From NCBI GenBank assembly GCA_013368315.1, contig JAACJM010000265.1:1-64000 (forward strand): 64,000 nt of DNA, given 5' to 3'. The notes under the pieces were generated by a model. The model worked only from the letters and a program-made list of their open reading frames with translations. It made no database searches and was not told the origin of the DNA. This stretch comes from Tetrapyrgos nigripes. Its lineage: Eukaryota; Basidiomycota; Agaricomycetes; Agaricales; Campanellaceae. Of the stretch, positions 1 through 13,098 are shown in pieces; within the stretch, counting starts at the first letter, position 1; each line of letters begins with the position of its first letter. Both the position numbers and the translations under genes were made by a program.

Positions 1-39
1 CATGATGCCGCATACAGCGATGCCTATCCAGGGTATGCA

Positions 40-1958
40 ATGTATGGACCCAACTACAGGAGGGACCTCAGGGTGTTTTCGCAGCCTTATAACGGCAATC
101 CATTCTTTCAACCTCCTTATATTCCCCATCCATACCATATTCATCATTCCCAAATGCCGGTGAATACGTACAACAACGTAGATCAATCCGTACCTGTACC
201 GGCTTCTATTCCAAATACTATGCCTTCCACTGAACATGTGGTCGAGAATCCTACATCTTCAGCACATACTAGTCTGCTGAAAACCCTGAGCCTACGCTCG
301 GTGATCGATGGTAGTACACCCTACCTTATTTTCCAAAATCCACATTCATTCTGATGGATCAAGCTGCGAAAGTTACTTGGAACACGAGTTAATCGCCGCT
401 ACTACCAATGATCCATCATATGAAGAAGCAATATCCGTTCTCCACACGCGAGCTACGAATCAATTCTTCCAGCAGCAACGTCGTAACAAGAAAAATACGT
501 CCAACGTTGCTGCTGAGTCTACAATCCGAAAGGATAAGCAGAAAGCACGAGACTCTGCTCACCCTTACCCTGACCGTCGTGTCAGAAGAATAATACGTCG
601 AAGCATAAATCCACTTCCGATTCCAATCCGACGACTTCTCCCGCAGCTACTAGCTCAGCTCCAGCTCCAACTATTACTAAAATTGTTGAAGTTGATACCC
701 CATTGGTCAATCTCGATCTTGGCATGATTGACCCATCTCCGATCAATTCGGCTGTCGAACGCTTTGTATATGGCCGTAATATTCATGCTCGTATTGATAC
801 GGGTGCAGCGTTTGGGTTTCGTTGGGCTCGAGGCTCGACCTAGTTTCCAATTATACGGGACAAGAAGCTTTGATACCTATTGAAGCTTCATCATTCCGTC
901 ATGGCCGTTTTCGGACACGTTCCATTCCTACCACTGTAGCCGAGGCCGAAGCAATGATCCGTCGTGCCAGTCACCCTGGTCGCATCGTCGAGAATTATCA
1001 TGCTGCCGATTTTGCCCAATCTGCACGTATTCGTCGTGTATTGGAGGAAATTACTGGTTATCCAACCATCAATGCTGTTGAAGCTTATCTTGCCGATACT
1101 TACCAAGTCGGTGATGGGCTTCAGCGGACTCGCTTTCCCATTTTGGAATATTCCGAGGAGTCTGTCGAGACGTGGACTCCCATCAGGGTTCCTCAAATGG
1201 AATCTATTTCGTTGATTAACGCTCCCGTCGATGATCGTATTCATTGGCTGTCTATCTACGGAAATTTCATGGAACATCCTGGATTCTTCGTGACCAACAG
1301 TGGCACTGTAGATATCAAGTCGGTAGAAGGCATCCGGCTCATACTTGGACTTGCCCCTGATACCTCCCTCGCACTTAAACATGCGAGCAAGTTTACTCGA
1401 TTATTCGTGTTGATTTGCGTTATGCCTCTGATGTATGGACAATTGATAGTCCAACATTCATTTGAAATCAATGCCACATTCCTCCTTCGTCCTATCAGTC
1501 CTCGTGATTCGAACCGCTGGAATGTTGTCGATGTGGCTCGCCACTTGACATCATGCGGTATCACCGAGGATATGGTCAATGACCTGCTACAATTCGGACG
1601 TCATTATTGCCGCGATCGAACCTATGCCAAACCAGCGGATACATATTGGTTGGAGATACTTCGTAAATCCAATCTCCGCATGCTACTGGTCGATTGTGTA
1701 CCTACAACGGGCTGTGCTTATGATCTACCTGAGCACTGGAACCGGGATGATCTATTGGAATTTCGCCGTCGACTTCTGATCGTTCGTGCTCACAAAGCAC
1801 AATGCTCTATTCCTCGAGACTATAAAATGCCGATTATTCCCATCCCAGTAGTTCCGTCCAATGACAATGCTGGCGTCGATCTTAGCGCCCTACACGTGGC
1901 CACTACTCATTCCTCAATCCCGACTACGTCTTCCATCAATCGTGGTCCAGAGGTTTAA
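40..1958 (+). pseudogene. Non-pol 3' ORF of the LTR element, frameshifted
   Basis: Open coding-like sequence switches frame three times: about 40-350 (frame 1, Pro/His/Tyr/Asn-rich), about 340-580 (frame 2, charged, Lys/Arg-rich), about 585-838 (frame 1, Ser/Thr/Pro linker ending in an IDTGA motif), then 822-1958 (frame 3), a 378-residue stretch with ordinary globular composition. The IDTGA motif resembles the active-site triplet of retroviral-type aspartic proteases, but the segment after it shows no flap or ILG motif, so I do not call a protease. I do not recognise the 378-residue domain. Its position directly before the polypurine tract and LTR ties it to the element. Frameshifts rather than introns seem likely because no good splice pairs sit at the switches. 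An env-like or capsid-like role would be a guess. Confidence 0.5.
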
Positions 1959-2054
1959 TGGTGATTGCCAATTGGAATGTAAAATGATAATATTTTCATT
2001 ATAGTTACTTATTATTACTTACATGTTTTCGCATATCCCTTGAAGGAATCTTGT

Positions 2055-2063
2055 GGGGGAGGG
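2055..2063 (+). other. Polypurine tract of the LTR element
   Basis: GGGGGAGGG lies directly 5' of the LTR start TGTAACG. This is the usual site of plus-strand priming and fixes the element's orientation as plus. Confidence 0.7.
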
Positions 2064-2263
2064 TGTAACGCGTACGATGACTATATAGTTTATATAATTA
2101 TTCTCACGCCTTCTAGTATATAAGCCACAATCGTAGTACTTAGAAGTATCTATATTTCTTAACACCGCCTGTCGTGCTTGTACCTAGGAACATTTATAAA
2201 ACCTGTTCTGGCTTAGGTCTTGAGCATTGGGCTCGGTGAGAATACTTGATCACACACCTTACA
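2064..2263 (+). repeat. Right LTR, 200 bp
   Basis: Begins TGTAACG and ends CCTTACA, giving a perfect 5-bp terminal inverted repeat TGTAA/TTACA. A TATATAAG box near 2117 sits in the middle, as expected of an LTR promoter. It follows the polypurine tract without a gap. No second copy is present in the window for comparison. Confidence 0.75.
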
Positions 2264-2462
2264 TGTGAGGAGTGGGCTGATTCAACGGATTAGAGGAAGG
2301 AGATACCGATGATGGAGAGGTGGAAGAGGTCGATGAAGATCTTGCTGAGATGTGTATACGCGTAGGTTTTGGTGCTTTTGCATCCACTGAGGAAGACAAC
2401 GAAGAGACGAGGGGAATCTGCCAAGCACACCTCCCTCTACCACATAGAAGGTAGTGATACGA

Positions 2463-2669
2463 TCAATACACCACATCCAGTCTTTTCGAGCACCTTCGTA
2501 GGTCCTTGGACCTTCTATCGATGGCGACTATGAGCCGAGAGGGTGTTTGGGCGGAATCCGTACCGGGAGGAGCCGATGGACCAGCTGTTTCGTTTACGAC
2601 ATCGCTGGAAGTTTCGGTTTGGAAGAGTGGACGAGAGGCAAAGTGAATCGAGTCGGAGGTCGGAGGCAT
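2463..2669 (-). CDS. Short hypothetical ORF, possibly a truncated gene 5' end
   Basis: A 68-residue frame starting at an ATG (rc of 2667-2669), rich in Ser, Thr, Arg and Pro, ends shortly before the LTR. No domain is recognised. It could be the first exon of a host gene whose remainder was lost when the LTR element arrived next to it. A second frame continues on the same strand to 2282, so an intron or frameshift near 2463 is possible. Little supports expression. Confidence 0.2.
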   Translation of the reverse strand: MPPTSDSIHFASRPLFQTETSSDVVNETAGPSAPPGTDSAQTPSRLIVAIDRRSKDLRRCSKRLDVVY

Positions 2670-3595
2670 TTTGAGTCTGGAGAGAAGTGTTGTAGGATGG
2701 TGCTGGGGAGAGCTTGAGTAGAAAAGCCGTCGACTGTCATGGTGCAATTTGCGTGGGTACGGGCGGCGGGTTTGACGTTGTAAGTTAGAAGGAGGGGGGA
2801 AGCCGGCTGTCAGCAACTTCTTTACTTGCTCAGAGAGACGGAGGATACGCACCCCAGTGACAAACGACTTGTAACCTGTCGTCACGAACAAGCCGGCTGA
2901 AAACAGACGAAGTAAGCCCACAACCCCGTCTCACTTCAGATATCCCCGTATGCCATTTGGCGTTTTTTTTTTTCAACCTCTGGGTGTCTCTTGAGTCGTT
3001 CTGGAGGGTGATAGTAGAGTAGTTCCTCTTGGAAATTGAGATGTCGATCCGGGTTTACGCGACATAGGCGTGGGGTGTAAGCACAAAGCTTTCTAGCAGA
3101 AAGGGAGAAAAGTCTAAGAGATCGGTGGAAGGATGACGATGATGACATCAGACGAGCCTGTCACGAACCTCTCGCGTGATTGGCGCGTCTACGCGAGCAG
3201 GTGACCCGTCGTGGCGTCCGTTCGCATCACCAACGGAAGAGTGCTTAGGACAATCAATGGGGCCCCCTACGCCTTGAGCGAGCTCGAATTGCTTCGTTAT
3301 TGATCAAAGCAACGCAGCCGGCAAGTTGAATGTTTTGAGTGCAACCGAAAACCGCCGGAGCTTCGACACCAGCGTTTCAAAATCGAAATCGAAGCCGCAA
3401 CTGCAATTGCAACTGAAATAGCAACCACCCCCCTGACATCATTTCCTCAACGTCTTCCGTCGTCCTAGCGCCATTACTACCCATCCATACTCCACACAGT
3501 CTAAGCCAATTGCAGGGATGATTGAACGAGATCCGGATGAACTTGATCAAATTCGAGTTTCGCTACTAGGGACGACAGGGCAGCATCAGTAATTT
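2670..3595. other. Intergenic, no supported gene
   Basis: Only short overlapping frames on both strands. A run of aatcgaaatcgaagccg/aactgcaattgcaactg short direct repeats lies at about 3376-3425. Nothing else recognisable. Confidence 0.5.
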
Positions 3596-3599
3596 CCCA

Positions 3600-3715
3600 A
3601 ATTTATGGGCGCATGGGCGCATAGCAGCCATGCATGCCATACATGCCCATACAAAATTTTTCTGATCCGCCCCATACACTCTGCTAAATCTCCGTACACT
3701 CCCATACAGAAGAGT
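3600..3715. repeat. Cluster of catac(a/g) short motifs
   Basis: Contains repeated catgccatacatgcccatac, cccatacac and cgtacactcccatac words plus gcgcatgggcgcatag. The reverse-complement form (gtatgg) is clustered at 4444-4645, so the two blocks are inverted relative to each other about 0.75 kb apart. Confidence 0.55.
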
Positions 3716-4440
3716 TTAGCGAGTGGTGCCTGAGGTTCCGGGACCAAGGTCGCGGTCACGTGAACGGTTGAAGCGGAGTTTGAAAGACCTTCTGTTGATT
3801 TGCTTTTTCAAGTTTTTGCGTCTGCCTTACTCTCAACCACCACGTCACCGTCCACTAACGTCTCTACCTTGCGTTCCCTCCATTCTCTCCCTCTTTTTCT
3901 GCCTGCCCACGTTTACCTGCACTGCTACTCTATCACAGGTAAGTGTTTACACCGAGCTTGTCATTGCAGACTCCGAGCGGCAGCGCATCAGTGACAGATA
4001 TTTTCCCGGTAAGTATCTGACTAGCTCTGCAATGAATGGGTACTGACATCTGTTTCACTGTTCGCTTTGGCTAGGTCTTGTAGTGTCATGGGCTAGCTTC
4101 GAGAGCAAGAGTTGATTGGATTTCGGGAAGTGGAATGAGGTGAGTATGGTACATTCACTTTCGATGCATATCCTTGACTGATTTCTATTGCTGTTATCCA
4201 GGATCCTCTGTATCGTTCTTCGTTGAGTGTGGTTCAGTCTCGGTAAGTCCTCTCTTTGTTGTAAACTGCCTTCTCAATGTATACCTATATCATCCTTACA
4301 ATCCTTTCATTGGGATTAGTGCTCGTCCTCATCTTCCTCTTTTCTCATATGTAGCATATTAATTATATTCTGCTACACGCTGTACTAGATACTAGATAGA
4401 ATCTGATAATATGGATATTGTTTTTCATACCTAATTTGTT
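3716..4440. other. Intergenic between the two motif clusters
   Basis: Contains short frames (for example 3723-4046 plus) with several gt..ag-like positions (gtaagtgt at about 3939, gtaagtat at about 4009, gtgagtat at about 4140, gtaagtcc at about 4241), so a small spliced plus-strand transcript is possible. No domain is recognisable and no exon chain could be supported. Confidence 0.3.
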
Positions 4441-4443
4441 GAC

Positions 4444-4645
4444 ATCTGTGAGGTGTATGGCATGTATGGAGATGTATGGACGACGCAAAAAGCAGGCAAT
4501 TTGAGGTGCATGGGGCGTATGGGGCAGATTAGCCGACGCCATACATGTGTATGGGACTTACGCGTGCCCCCCAATTCCCATACATGGATGGCGGCCGCAT
4601 GGCTGTATGGCCCCATACGCGCCCATGCGCTCCATACGCCTGGAG
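4444..4645. repeat. Cluster of gtatgg short motifs
   Basis: About a dozen atgtatgg, gcgtatggggc and ccatacgcg words within 200 bp, including facing pairs that can fold on each other (gtatggcc/ccatacgc). It is the inverted counterpart of 3600-3715. Could be the subterminal repeat region of an unrecognised DNA element; the gap contains no transposase. Confidence 0.5.
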
Positions 4646-5031
4646 AAAATACTGATGAGGATGCTGGGACATCTTAGGCGTCGGCGCCGGACCATGAGCG
4701 ATGATTGGCTGCGAGGTAGGGCAGCGGGCGGCTAAGTAATTACGATTGCCCAGTTGCCATTCCAGGAGCTTCAATTTTGCCAGTTGCGGTTTCGATCATT
4801 GCAATCGCGATTACGATACGCAAAAAAAAAAACACTCGTGTCGAAGCTCTACAGACTAGTGTCTTTTGGTTAAATGCTACGGGCTAGGTCCATCCATTGG
4901 TCCGTCTATAGTTGCGAAACAGCATGCATTGCACCCGTAGTATTGATGGTTCAGGTGAGCAATGAGACCTGTTCATCATCTGTCAAGCTGGATAAAAGTA
5001 TGTATGAACAGTGCTGTTGACCCGCAGGTTT

Positions 5032-5038
5032 TATAAAA
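5032..5038 (+). promoter_or_regulatory. TATA box of the 5115-6821 gene
   Basis: TATAAAA lies 77 nt upstream of the ATG at 5115, with a pyrimidine-rich stretch between. Spacing fits a fungal core promoter. Confidence 0.45.
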
Positions 5039-5114
5039 TCCATCAAAGTTGATAGTTCTCTTTATCCTCTTCCCACCCTCTTCTCCTACCCCCCACAATT
5101 ACCAGCTCGAAGTC

Positions 5115-6821
5115 ATGGACGACAGCTTGCTTCAAGAAACATCCTTCATTTCATTGGACATTGATTCAAGTAAGCGCCATCATTTTGAGCTTGGTTCGTC
5201 TAGTATACTGACCTTGGAGAACCAGGGGAGCCAGTAAAACCCCGGACAGGGGGTCTGTGGCCTGATGACGATGATTGGAAAGATGGTCAGTATTGTTGCT
5301 GGAGTATATCTTTGAAAGGTTCAGTCTATATTAATTTGAATCATTCTCCCTGGCACGCAGACAAATTCTTCGCTTGCACCCAGGGGGATCTGTGGAATGG
5401 TTGGGAAGATGGTCAGTATTGTTGCTGGAGTATATCTTTGAAAGGTTCAGACTATATTAATTTGAATCATTCTTCCTGGCACGCAGACAAATTCTTCGCT
5501 TACGACTCTGCCCATGGCTTTCCGAGCTCAGTCCCACAATGGCTTGACCTTCCCTTTGATGTTGGCTGTGTCCCTCCCAGGATTATCAGTCCCCCTTGGT
5601 CAGTTGGAGGTGACAGGCTCTATCCGTCGTACTGCCTCACCCCACCATCCTTAGGTAAGCTGCGTCGACCTCCTTGGTCTTAACATGTAGTATGTCCTTC
5701 CTGATACTTAATTTCTTTTCAGAAACGCAGGCACAGTCGCCACTCTACAGCTGGATATCTCCCTCTACTTTTCTGAGTTCTGAATCGATATCTTTCCCAG
5801 CTTCAGATAATGATAGCTCAGCTACCAGCACTGCTAGTCAGTGTCACTGGATGCGAGGCACGTCCGGCAGAGGAAGAGCCAAGATTGCATCCATGAGGGA
5901 CAGTAGAATTCCATATTTACACTGCATCTTGACTTCTTATGGCAACGAGAATGGGTCGGTGACATTGCATGTTGTTCGTCTGGAACCAGAAGCCCCTGAG
6001 GAGGCTACTGGGCAGCAACAGCAATTATACCGGCCCTACTCTGAATCTACACAATTTGGATCTACACACTTTGGAGAAGAACACTCGAAAGCGTCTGAAA
6101 TTGACGATGTCAACATCTTCCTCATCCAATCACTCCACCTCCTTTCCCAACGCCCACAATTTCCAAGCCACCAGCTCAACGTTCAACAATGCGCAGACAA
6201 TCAACATTACTACCGTCAACTTGAATGGACCGAATGTGATGGAGAATGCTACTGCTACTAGTGTGCCAGCAGATGTATTGGAGCAAAGATTGGCTATGAT
6301 GAAGGTGAGTACGAGTCTGCGGATGATTTCAGGAGGCCCATACTCACGGCTTCTGATTTCACCACCATAATCACCAGGAACGACTCATGCAAGTCGAAAT
6401 CGAGGTGAACATTGTATCCTTTAAGGTTGTAACGACATGAACTCACTATCTGTATCGCTCGTAGAACCTGAAGCTGCGCAATCAAAACCTAGAGTTCAGA
6501 ATGAGTCAATTAGAACAACAGTTTAGACAGAGACAGCGAATCCCACCTGAACCACCTCCAGCCTCTGTACCCAATAGAGACCAATGTCATTCCGGTACCA
6601 CTTTCCACTCGTCCTTTCCAAATTCTTCTCTCTTTTCTTTCTCACCTCAGACTGACATTCCTCCGGACATTTCTCCTTCTCCTCGAACTTTAAACGATGA
6701 AGAACCTTCGGATTTTTGGCTGTGCCTGTATCTGTTTTGCTATTTCTTTCTAGTTCCAGTGTTACTTCTCTTCCTTATACGTTGTATAGTGACTCCTGCA
6801 ATAGACTGGGTTAGGCGATAA
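5115..6821 (+). CDS. Spliced hypothetical gene, predicted coiled-coil tail-anchored membrane protein
   Basis: ATG at 5115 after a TATA box. A chain of exons keeps one frame: 5115-5169, 5226-about 5281, a short exon ending near 5407, about 5498-5658, then from about 5723 on. Near the 3' end, exons with phase-0 junctions give a helical stretch (LEQRLAMMK, ERLMQVEIE, NLKLRNQNLEFRMSQLEQQ) typical of a coiled coil, then a Pro/Ser-rich linker and one strongly hydrophobic segment about 20 residues from the C terminus (LCLYLFCYFFLVPVLLLFLI), followed by VRR and stop at 6821. That layout predicts a tail-anchored protein of the ER or outer mitochondrial membrane. The change of frame between about 5950 and 6230 is not resolved: either an unrecognised intron or a frameshift lies there. 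A 126-bp exon-intron unit is tandemly duplicated at 5270-5520. Family not recognised. Confidence 0.5.
5270..5520 (+). repeat. Tandem 126-bp exon-intron duplication
   Basis: The segment starting gatggtcagtattgttgctg at 5282 recurs at 5408, exactly 126 bp (42 codons) later, through the intron and the acceptor CACGCAG into the next exon start acaaattcttcgctt. The copies differ at only a few positions over roughly 100 bp. Because the period is a multiple of three, both copies can be spliced without breaking the frame. Confidence 0.75.
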
Positions 6822-7154
6822 CAAACAAGATACTGAACGAGGCTATCGCCGCACGTAAGTACTGCCATAGGTCCTACTGGACCCAAGCAGGACCAAAAAA
6901 CAGGTCATGAATTCCGAACCCTCGAGATTGTCAGAAAGTTCGAAATACCAGTTTGATCCAACAGGTCACCGACAAAAACATCGTAGCAGCCTTCTGACAG
7001 AATTAGGCAAGTAAAACAAGTTACAAAAATATTTAGCGCCGAGTACTTCATGTTGAGTGTAAGCACCATTCGGGGAAATGAAATGAAGAACTGATGCTCA
7101 CCATGATAAACCTGTTAATCAATGGATGCCGAGTCGGACGTATGCAGCCCTGAT
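6822..7154. other. Intergenic, nothing recognised
   Basis: Roughly 330 bp between two converging units. No ORF, repeat or RNA gene seen. Confidence 0.5.
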
Positions 7155-7688
7155 TCAAAGTCCTCTTCCTCCCCCATGTGCGTGCGCAAACCACCGGATA
7201 GTGAGCTGATATTCTGGATGGTCATAGCTGAAAGACTCCCATAGCTGTCTGAAGTCCATCAAATTAGCCTCTTTCTCACTGAATGCCACAACGCTACCAA
7301 TATCAAGCTTCAGTTTTCTGAGAGGCTCGACTGGAGTGTTGTTTCCTTGCTGGTGGACGGTTCAGGACCTGATGAAGGCGCTCATCAGAATGAGGTCGAA
7401 GGCTAGCGATCCATATGTTTGTTGAAATTTCAGATTGGTCAAATTGGGTGAGTCCTTGCCCAGGAGATTTGTGAGAAATTCATCCTCAATCTCTACAGCC
7501 CGTAGGACGTGGAGCTCTTCAATGGAAAGAATTTGAAGCAGGATATGTTTTTGCCATTCGGAAACTACATATTCAGTATTTTGAATCTGAAGTTCCGGCA
7601 ACCACCAAGTCAGCATCCAGATAATGAGACTGCAAGGTGTAATGTAGCATTTTTGACCTACTCGGAATAGCACCAAGTTAGCATTCAA
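7155..7688 (-). pseudogene. F-box/LRR-like protein C-terminal remnant
   Basis: One minus-strand frame runs from about 7688 to a stop at 7155-7157, interrupted by a single TGA at about 7367 that would read CGA (Arg) after one C-to-T change. The sequence alternates Leu-rich strand-helix units (LQILSIEELHVLRAVEI, PNLTNLKF, EPLRKLKLDIG) like the C-terminal repeats of the large agaricomycete F-box families, where each repeat scores a line of leucines. The N-terminal F-box is missing; the frame runs upstream into a degenerate minisatellite. The family call rests on overall pattern rather than a diagnostic motif, so it is tentative. Confidence 0.4.
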
Positions 7689-7689
7689 T

Positions 7690-7920
7690 ATATTTCACCT
7701 TTGACTGATTCAGCATTCCGTAAATTTTACTTTTCACTGATTCAGCATCCCATAAATTATAGCCTTTTACTGATTCAGCATTTCAGACATTTAGGGACAT
7801 GTCTAATTCAGCATTCCAAAAATTCTACTGTCCCATGGATTCAACATTTTAGACATGTAGGAGCCAGTCTGATCCAGCATTCAATAAATTCTATTGTTGA
7901 ATAATTCAGCATTTTGTCTA
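7690..7920. repeat. Degenerate minisatellite, about 40-bp period
   Basis: Six imperfect units built on tgattcagcattcc followed by taaatt or agacatt. It abuts the truncated F-box-like frame and may mark the breakpoint. Confidence 0.65.
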
Positions 7921-8290
7921 TGTAAAAAGTTGATCCCATACAGACTTGTATGCCGCTAGCGGCCATACCTCACCATCATTGGTAGATGTGGATGGGATGT
8001 CTGCGGGGGTCTCCCTGCATAACAGTCTCTTTTTCTCTCCCAGGATTTAGAAGCAACCTAATTTTTATTTTCTAACTATCTATCACATCTTACAATACAC
8101 TCCAAAACAAGACAGTACCGGACAGTACTGACTGACGAACCTACCGATGACTCTGACGACGTGAGAGTGTTGTAGTATTATATTCACAAGTTGTCGAGGT
8201 GCCGTGACGATTTTACTTTCATCTGGCTATCGTACATCATAGTATTTGACACCGATCTCATTCGATATGCATAATGTTGCCCCTCTCCTT
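7921..8290. other. 3' flank of the carboxylesterase gene
   Basis: No gene. From about 8190 the sequence matches the 3' flank of the second carboxylesterase copy (from about 20190), showing that the duplicated block extends past the stop codon. Confidence 0.6.
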
Positions 8291-10567
<2,277 letters not shown>

Positions 10568-10668
10568 GGTGGAAAGAATGTCGTTCGGGGAGGAAGACTT
10601 TTGTAAGTTTTAATAGTCATGGCTAAGTATACTCTATTGCTGACTCAACGAATCGCACCATAGCTACT
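10568..10668 (-). promoter_or_regulatory. Proximal promoter shared with the second esterase copy
   Basis: About 100 bp upstream of the ATG matches the flank at 23289-23395, then similarity stops exactly where the 10669-11280 repeat block begins and resumes at about 11281. A repeat insertion thus separates the proximal promoter from upstream sequence in this copy only. Confidence 0.55.
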
Positions 10669-10993
10669 GGGACAAAGGGCCATCGTTTCGCGTGGCAAAT
10701 TACGAGGCCCTTTCACGTAGTCTAACTCTAGTCTCTCCTAGACAGACAACATGACGATCTATTAAAGTAGATGTATGGTAGTCTAACTCAGGTTATACAG
10801 AAGGGAAGGAGAATCGGTGGAAAGTGGGAGGCCGATTTGACACGCTGGCATGACGTGGTTATTGACGTCAACGGTCCTTGGATCTGGGTCTGGACATTCC
10901 GGTTGTCGGGAAGGGCAAAGACCGGCTGTGGCAACGAAAAGGGGTGGGAGTTTGAGATCGTGGTAAAATTTTCGAGGTCGACATAAGTTAACT
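10669..10993. repeat. Repeat R, copy 1
   Basis: Starts gggacaaagggccatcg and ends cgacataagttaact. Contains an extra ~60-bp segment bounded by the duplicated 11-mer tagtctaactc. It abuts copy 2 with no spacer. Confidence 0.75.
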
Positions 10994-11280
10994 GGGGCAA
11001 AGGGCCATCGCTTCGCGTGGCAAATTACAAGGCCCTTTCACATAGTCTAACTCAGGTTATGCAGAAAGGAGGGAGAATCGGTGGAAAGTGAGAGGGAAGA
11101 AGGGCGTTAAGCAGACTGATTTGACACGCTGGCATGACGTCGTGGTTATTGACGTCAACGGTCCTTGGATTTGAGTCTGGACATTCCGGTTGTCGGGAAG
11201 GGCAAAGACCGGCTGTGGCAACGAAAAGGGGTGGGAGTTTGAGGTCGTGGTAAAATTTTCGAGGTCGACATAAGTTAACT
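10994..11280. repeat. Repeat R, copy 2
   Basis: Directly follows copy 1 and is nearly identical through ggcaaagaccggctgtggca and the cgacataagttaact end. Both copies lie in the upstream region of the intact carboxylesterase gene. Confidence 0.75.
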
Positions 11281-11680
11281 CGGCCTTTAAGAGGCCTCGT
11301 AACTGAAAGGTATATTCCTTCTCATGCCGCATACTCCCCATGTCTTCTCTTCTCGAAGGCATCCTAAATACAATACGGAGGCCGCGAGAAAAGAGGAACG
11401 GAGTGTCGATAGCTTCCCACACATCTATGGCAATATTATCTACAGGGAGATAGCCTTTATGCGAATATCCAGCTGACGATCTTGAAGCTCTTCAAGCCAG
11501 TGGCAAAAATTCAGGGTCATTAGGGGCTTCTCGGTTACGGCAACTCATTTGCTAAGATAATTCATGAAGATAGAGGTTTAAGTGGCTACTAGTACAACAA
11601 TTTCACTCGTCGAGCCCTCAGTCTCCTAGCCTTGCCTTTCATAAATATTTGAGACAAATCTCATTAGAAATTTCTGCCTT
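11281..11680. other. Upstream flank of esterase copy 1 and 3' flank of a lost copy
   Basis: 11281-11437 matches 23394-23540 (upstream of the second copy). From 11438 (acagggagatagcc) to about 11530 it matches 39291-39390, and then leads into a leftover last exon. So this stretch is the seam between neighbouring units of an old carboxylesterase array. Confidence 0.55.
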
Positions 11681-11774
11681 TTAATGTCCAAAAACTGCCG
11701 GGCCCCTGCTGAAAAGTGTTATCTGCCTCTCGCGGAAATCATCCATGATCGCAGTTGTGTTTTGACCGTTCAGT
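11681..11774 (-). pseudogene. Relic last exon of a third carboxylesterase copy
   Basis: Minus strand matches exon 10 of the intact gene: a stop TAA at 11681-11683, the tctctcgcggaaatcat block encoding DDFRER, and the following bases, with many substitutions. No other exons of this copy are present nearby. Confidence 0.6.
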
Positions 11775-12639
11775 GAGAAACCCGAGAGGCTGGTCTTAAG
11801 TTAACTGAGGGAAGGTGTCACTGCGTTGAATGAAAAGTATAGTCTTATGATTTAATCTACATACATCTACCGAGATGACGTGCCAATGCATACAGACTAG
11901 TACCAGTTTTACACGACGAAATTATCATTTAGTATTTACAGAACGAACAGATAGATGTACGCAGACCAGGTAGTGACAATGAGTGTGGACTATAATCATT
12001 TTTCTACTGGGTGAAGACAGAATAGAGTGAACTGTGAGGAAGGAGTGCCTTTAGATTGGATGATGAGCATTGCAAATGACTGAGTAGAAAGGAGCAGCAG
12101 GGGGTCCAGAACAGCACTCGTCTGGTTGCGCCTGAATAGGTGTCAGGTTTCTCATCCTGACATCATGATTTTCATTTGGAGGAAGCTCATGCAATGTCTT
12201 TCATCTGGTTTCTTAAAGTTTACTGTTTCACTAGTACAAGTAACTAATTACCAAGTACTCTCTTGTATGGCTCCTCGAGTCCCCATCCTCATTGACTACA
12301 CCTCATCGCGAAAGCTGATAACTAGCCCTTTTCAGGTCTCTACCCTTCCTGATGATCAAAATGTCTAGACTTGGTCTGGACTGAGTCCAAGGGATTGTTG
12401 GCATCATGCCAGCATGTCATTTTGCAGATCAAGGTATTTAGCGCCATAAGTAGGACTTACTAGCAAAGATCAACTTGAAAGTGTTCTTTGATGTTGACAT
12501 TCAAAGTGTCAATTATGTCTAAATATGTTCCTTTAAGTTTATGATGTATGCAGACCTACATTGGGCGTATCAGCTCTTGGTCCCAGCCTAGATTTGGCGG
12601 CACCTAAGAGCTGAAGGGCTCCATGTAGAGCATGTTACT
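11775..12639. other. Gene-poor stretch
   Basis: No supported gene. A ttaagttaact word at about 11796 equals the terminal word of repeat R, hinting at an eroded further copy. Confidence 0.4.
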
Positions 12640-12924
12640 GGGGCAAAGGGCCATCGCTTCACATGGCAAATTACAAGGCCCTTTCACGTAGTCTAACTCA
12701 GGTTATGCAGAAGAGAAGGAGAATCGGTGGAAAGTGAGAAGGAAGAAGGGCGTTAAGCAGACCTAGCATGACGTCATGGTTATTGATGTCAACAGTCCTT
12801 GGATCTGGTCCAGACTGAGTGTGGACATTCCAGTTGTCAGGAAGGGCAAAGACCAGCTGTGGCAACAAAAAGGGGTGAGAGTTTGAGGTTGTGGTAAAAA
12901 TTTTGAGGTCGACATAAGTTAACT
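12640..12924. repeat. Repeat R, copy 3
   Basis: Same start (ggggcaaagggccatcg) and end (cgacataagttaact) as the tandem copies but more diverged, with many C-to-T/G-to-A differences (for example cgcgtgg read as cacatgg). Confidence 0.7.
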
Positions 12925-13098
12925 TTGGAGGCCTCATAATAAAAGTAGCTTGTACAAGTGCTAGAGCTTAACCTGCCAGCAATACCTATGCCCCATGCTG
13001 TGGCCATTACTGCCCATACACAGCTTATAACAGATCTGATTGCCCTGGTTGTTGCAAAAAAAAAATCTCTGCAACAAAATCTCAACACTAATCCATCC

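Larger units (their letters stand above)
1..2263 (+). mobile_element. LTR retroelement, 3' portion (5' end outside the window)
   Basis: The right-hand part of an LTR element. Decayed coding sequence (40-1958) runs up to a purine-rich tract GGGGGAGGG (2055-2063) that abuts a 200-bp LTR (2064-2263), the expected order at a retrotransposon 3' end. No reverse transcriptase, RNase H or integrase motif is visible in the 2 kb before the LTR, which is unusual for Ty1 or Ty3 types where pol lies last. The element is therefore either a non-autonomous derivative or one with an extra 3' ORF. The bases after the LTR (TGTGA) would be the target duplication, but the other side is not in the window. Confidence 0.7.

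Noticed and set aside
780..840. Retroviral-type aspartic protease from the IDTGA motif
   Set aside because: No flap or second conserved (I/V)LG motif follows, and the frame changes within 20 codons.
891..1579. Minus-strand ORFs opposite the LTR-element ORF
   Set aside because: They mirror the plus-strand coding frame and have no start context or domain.
10788..12937. Repeated minus-strand ORFs containing LTYVDLENFTT
   Set aside because: They are translations of the non-coding repeat R; the three copies do not conserve an ORF.
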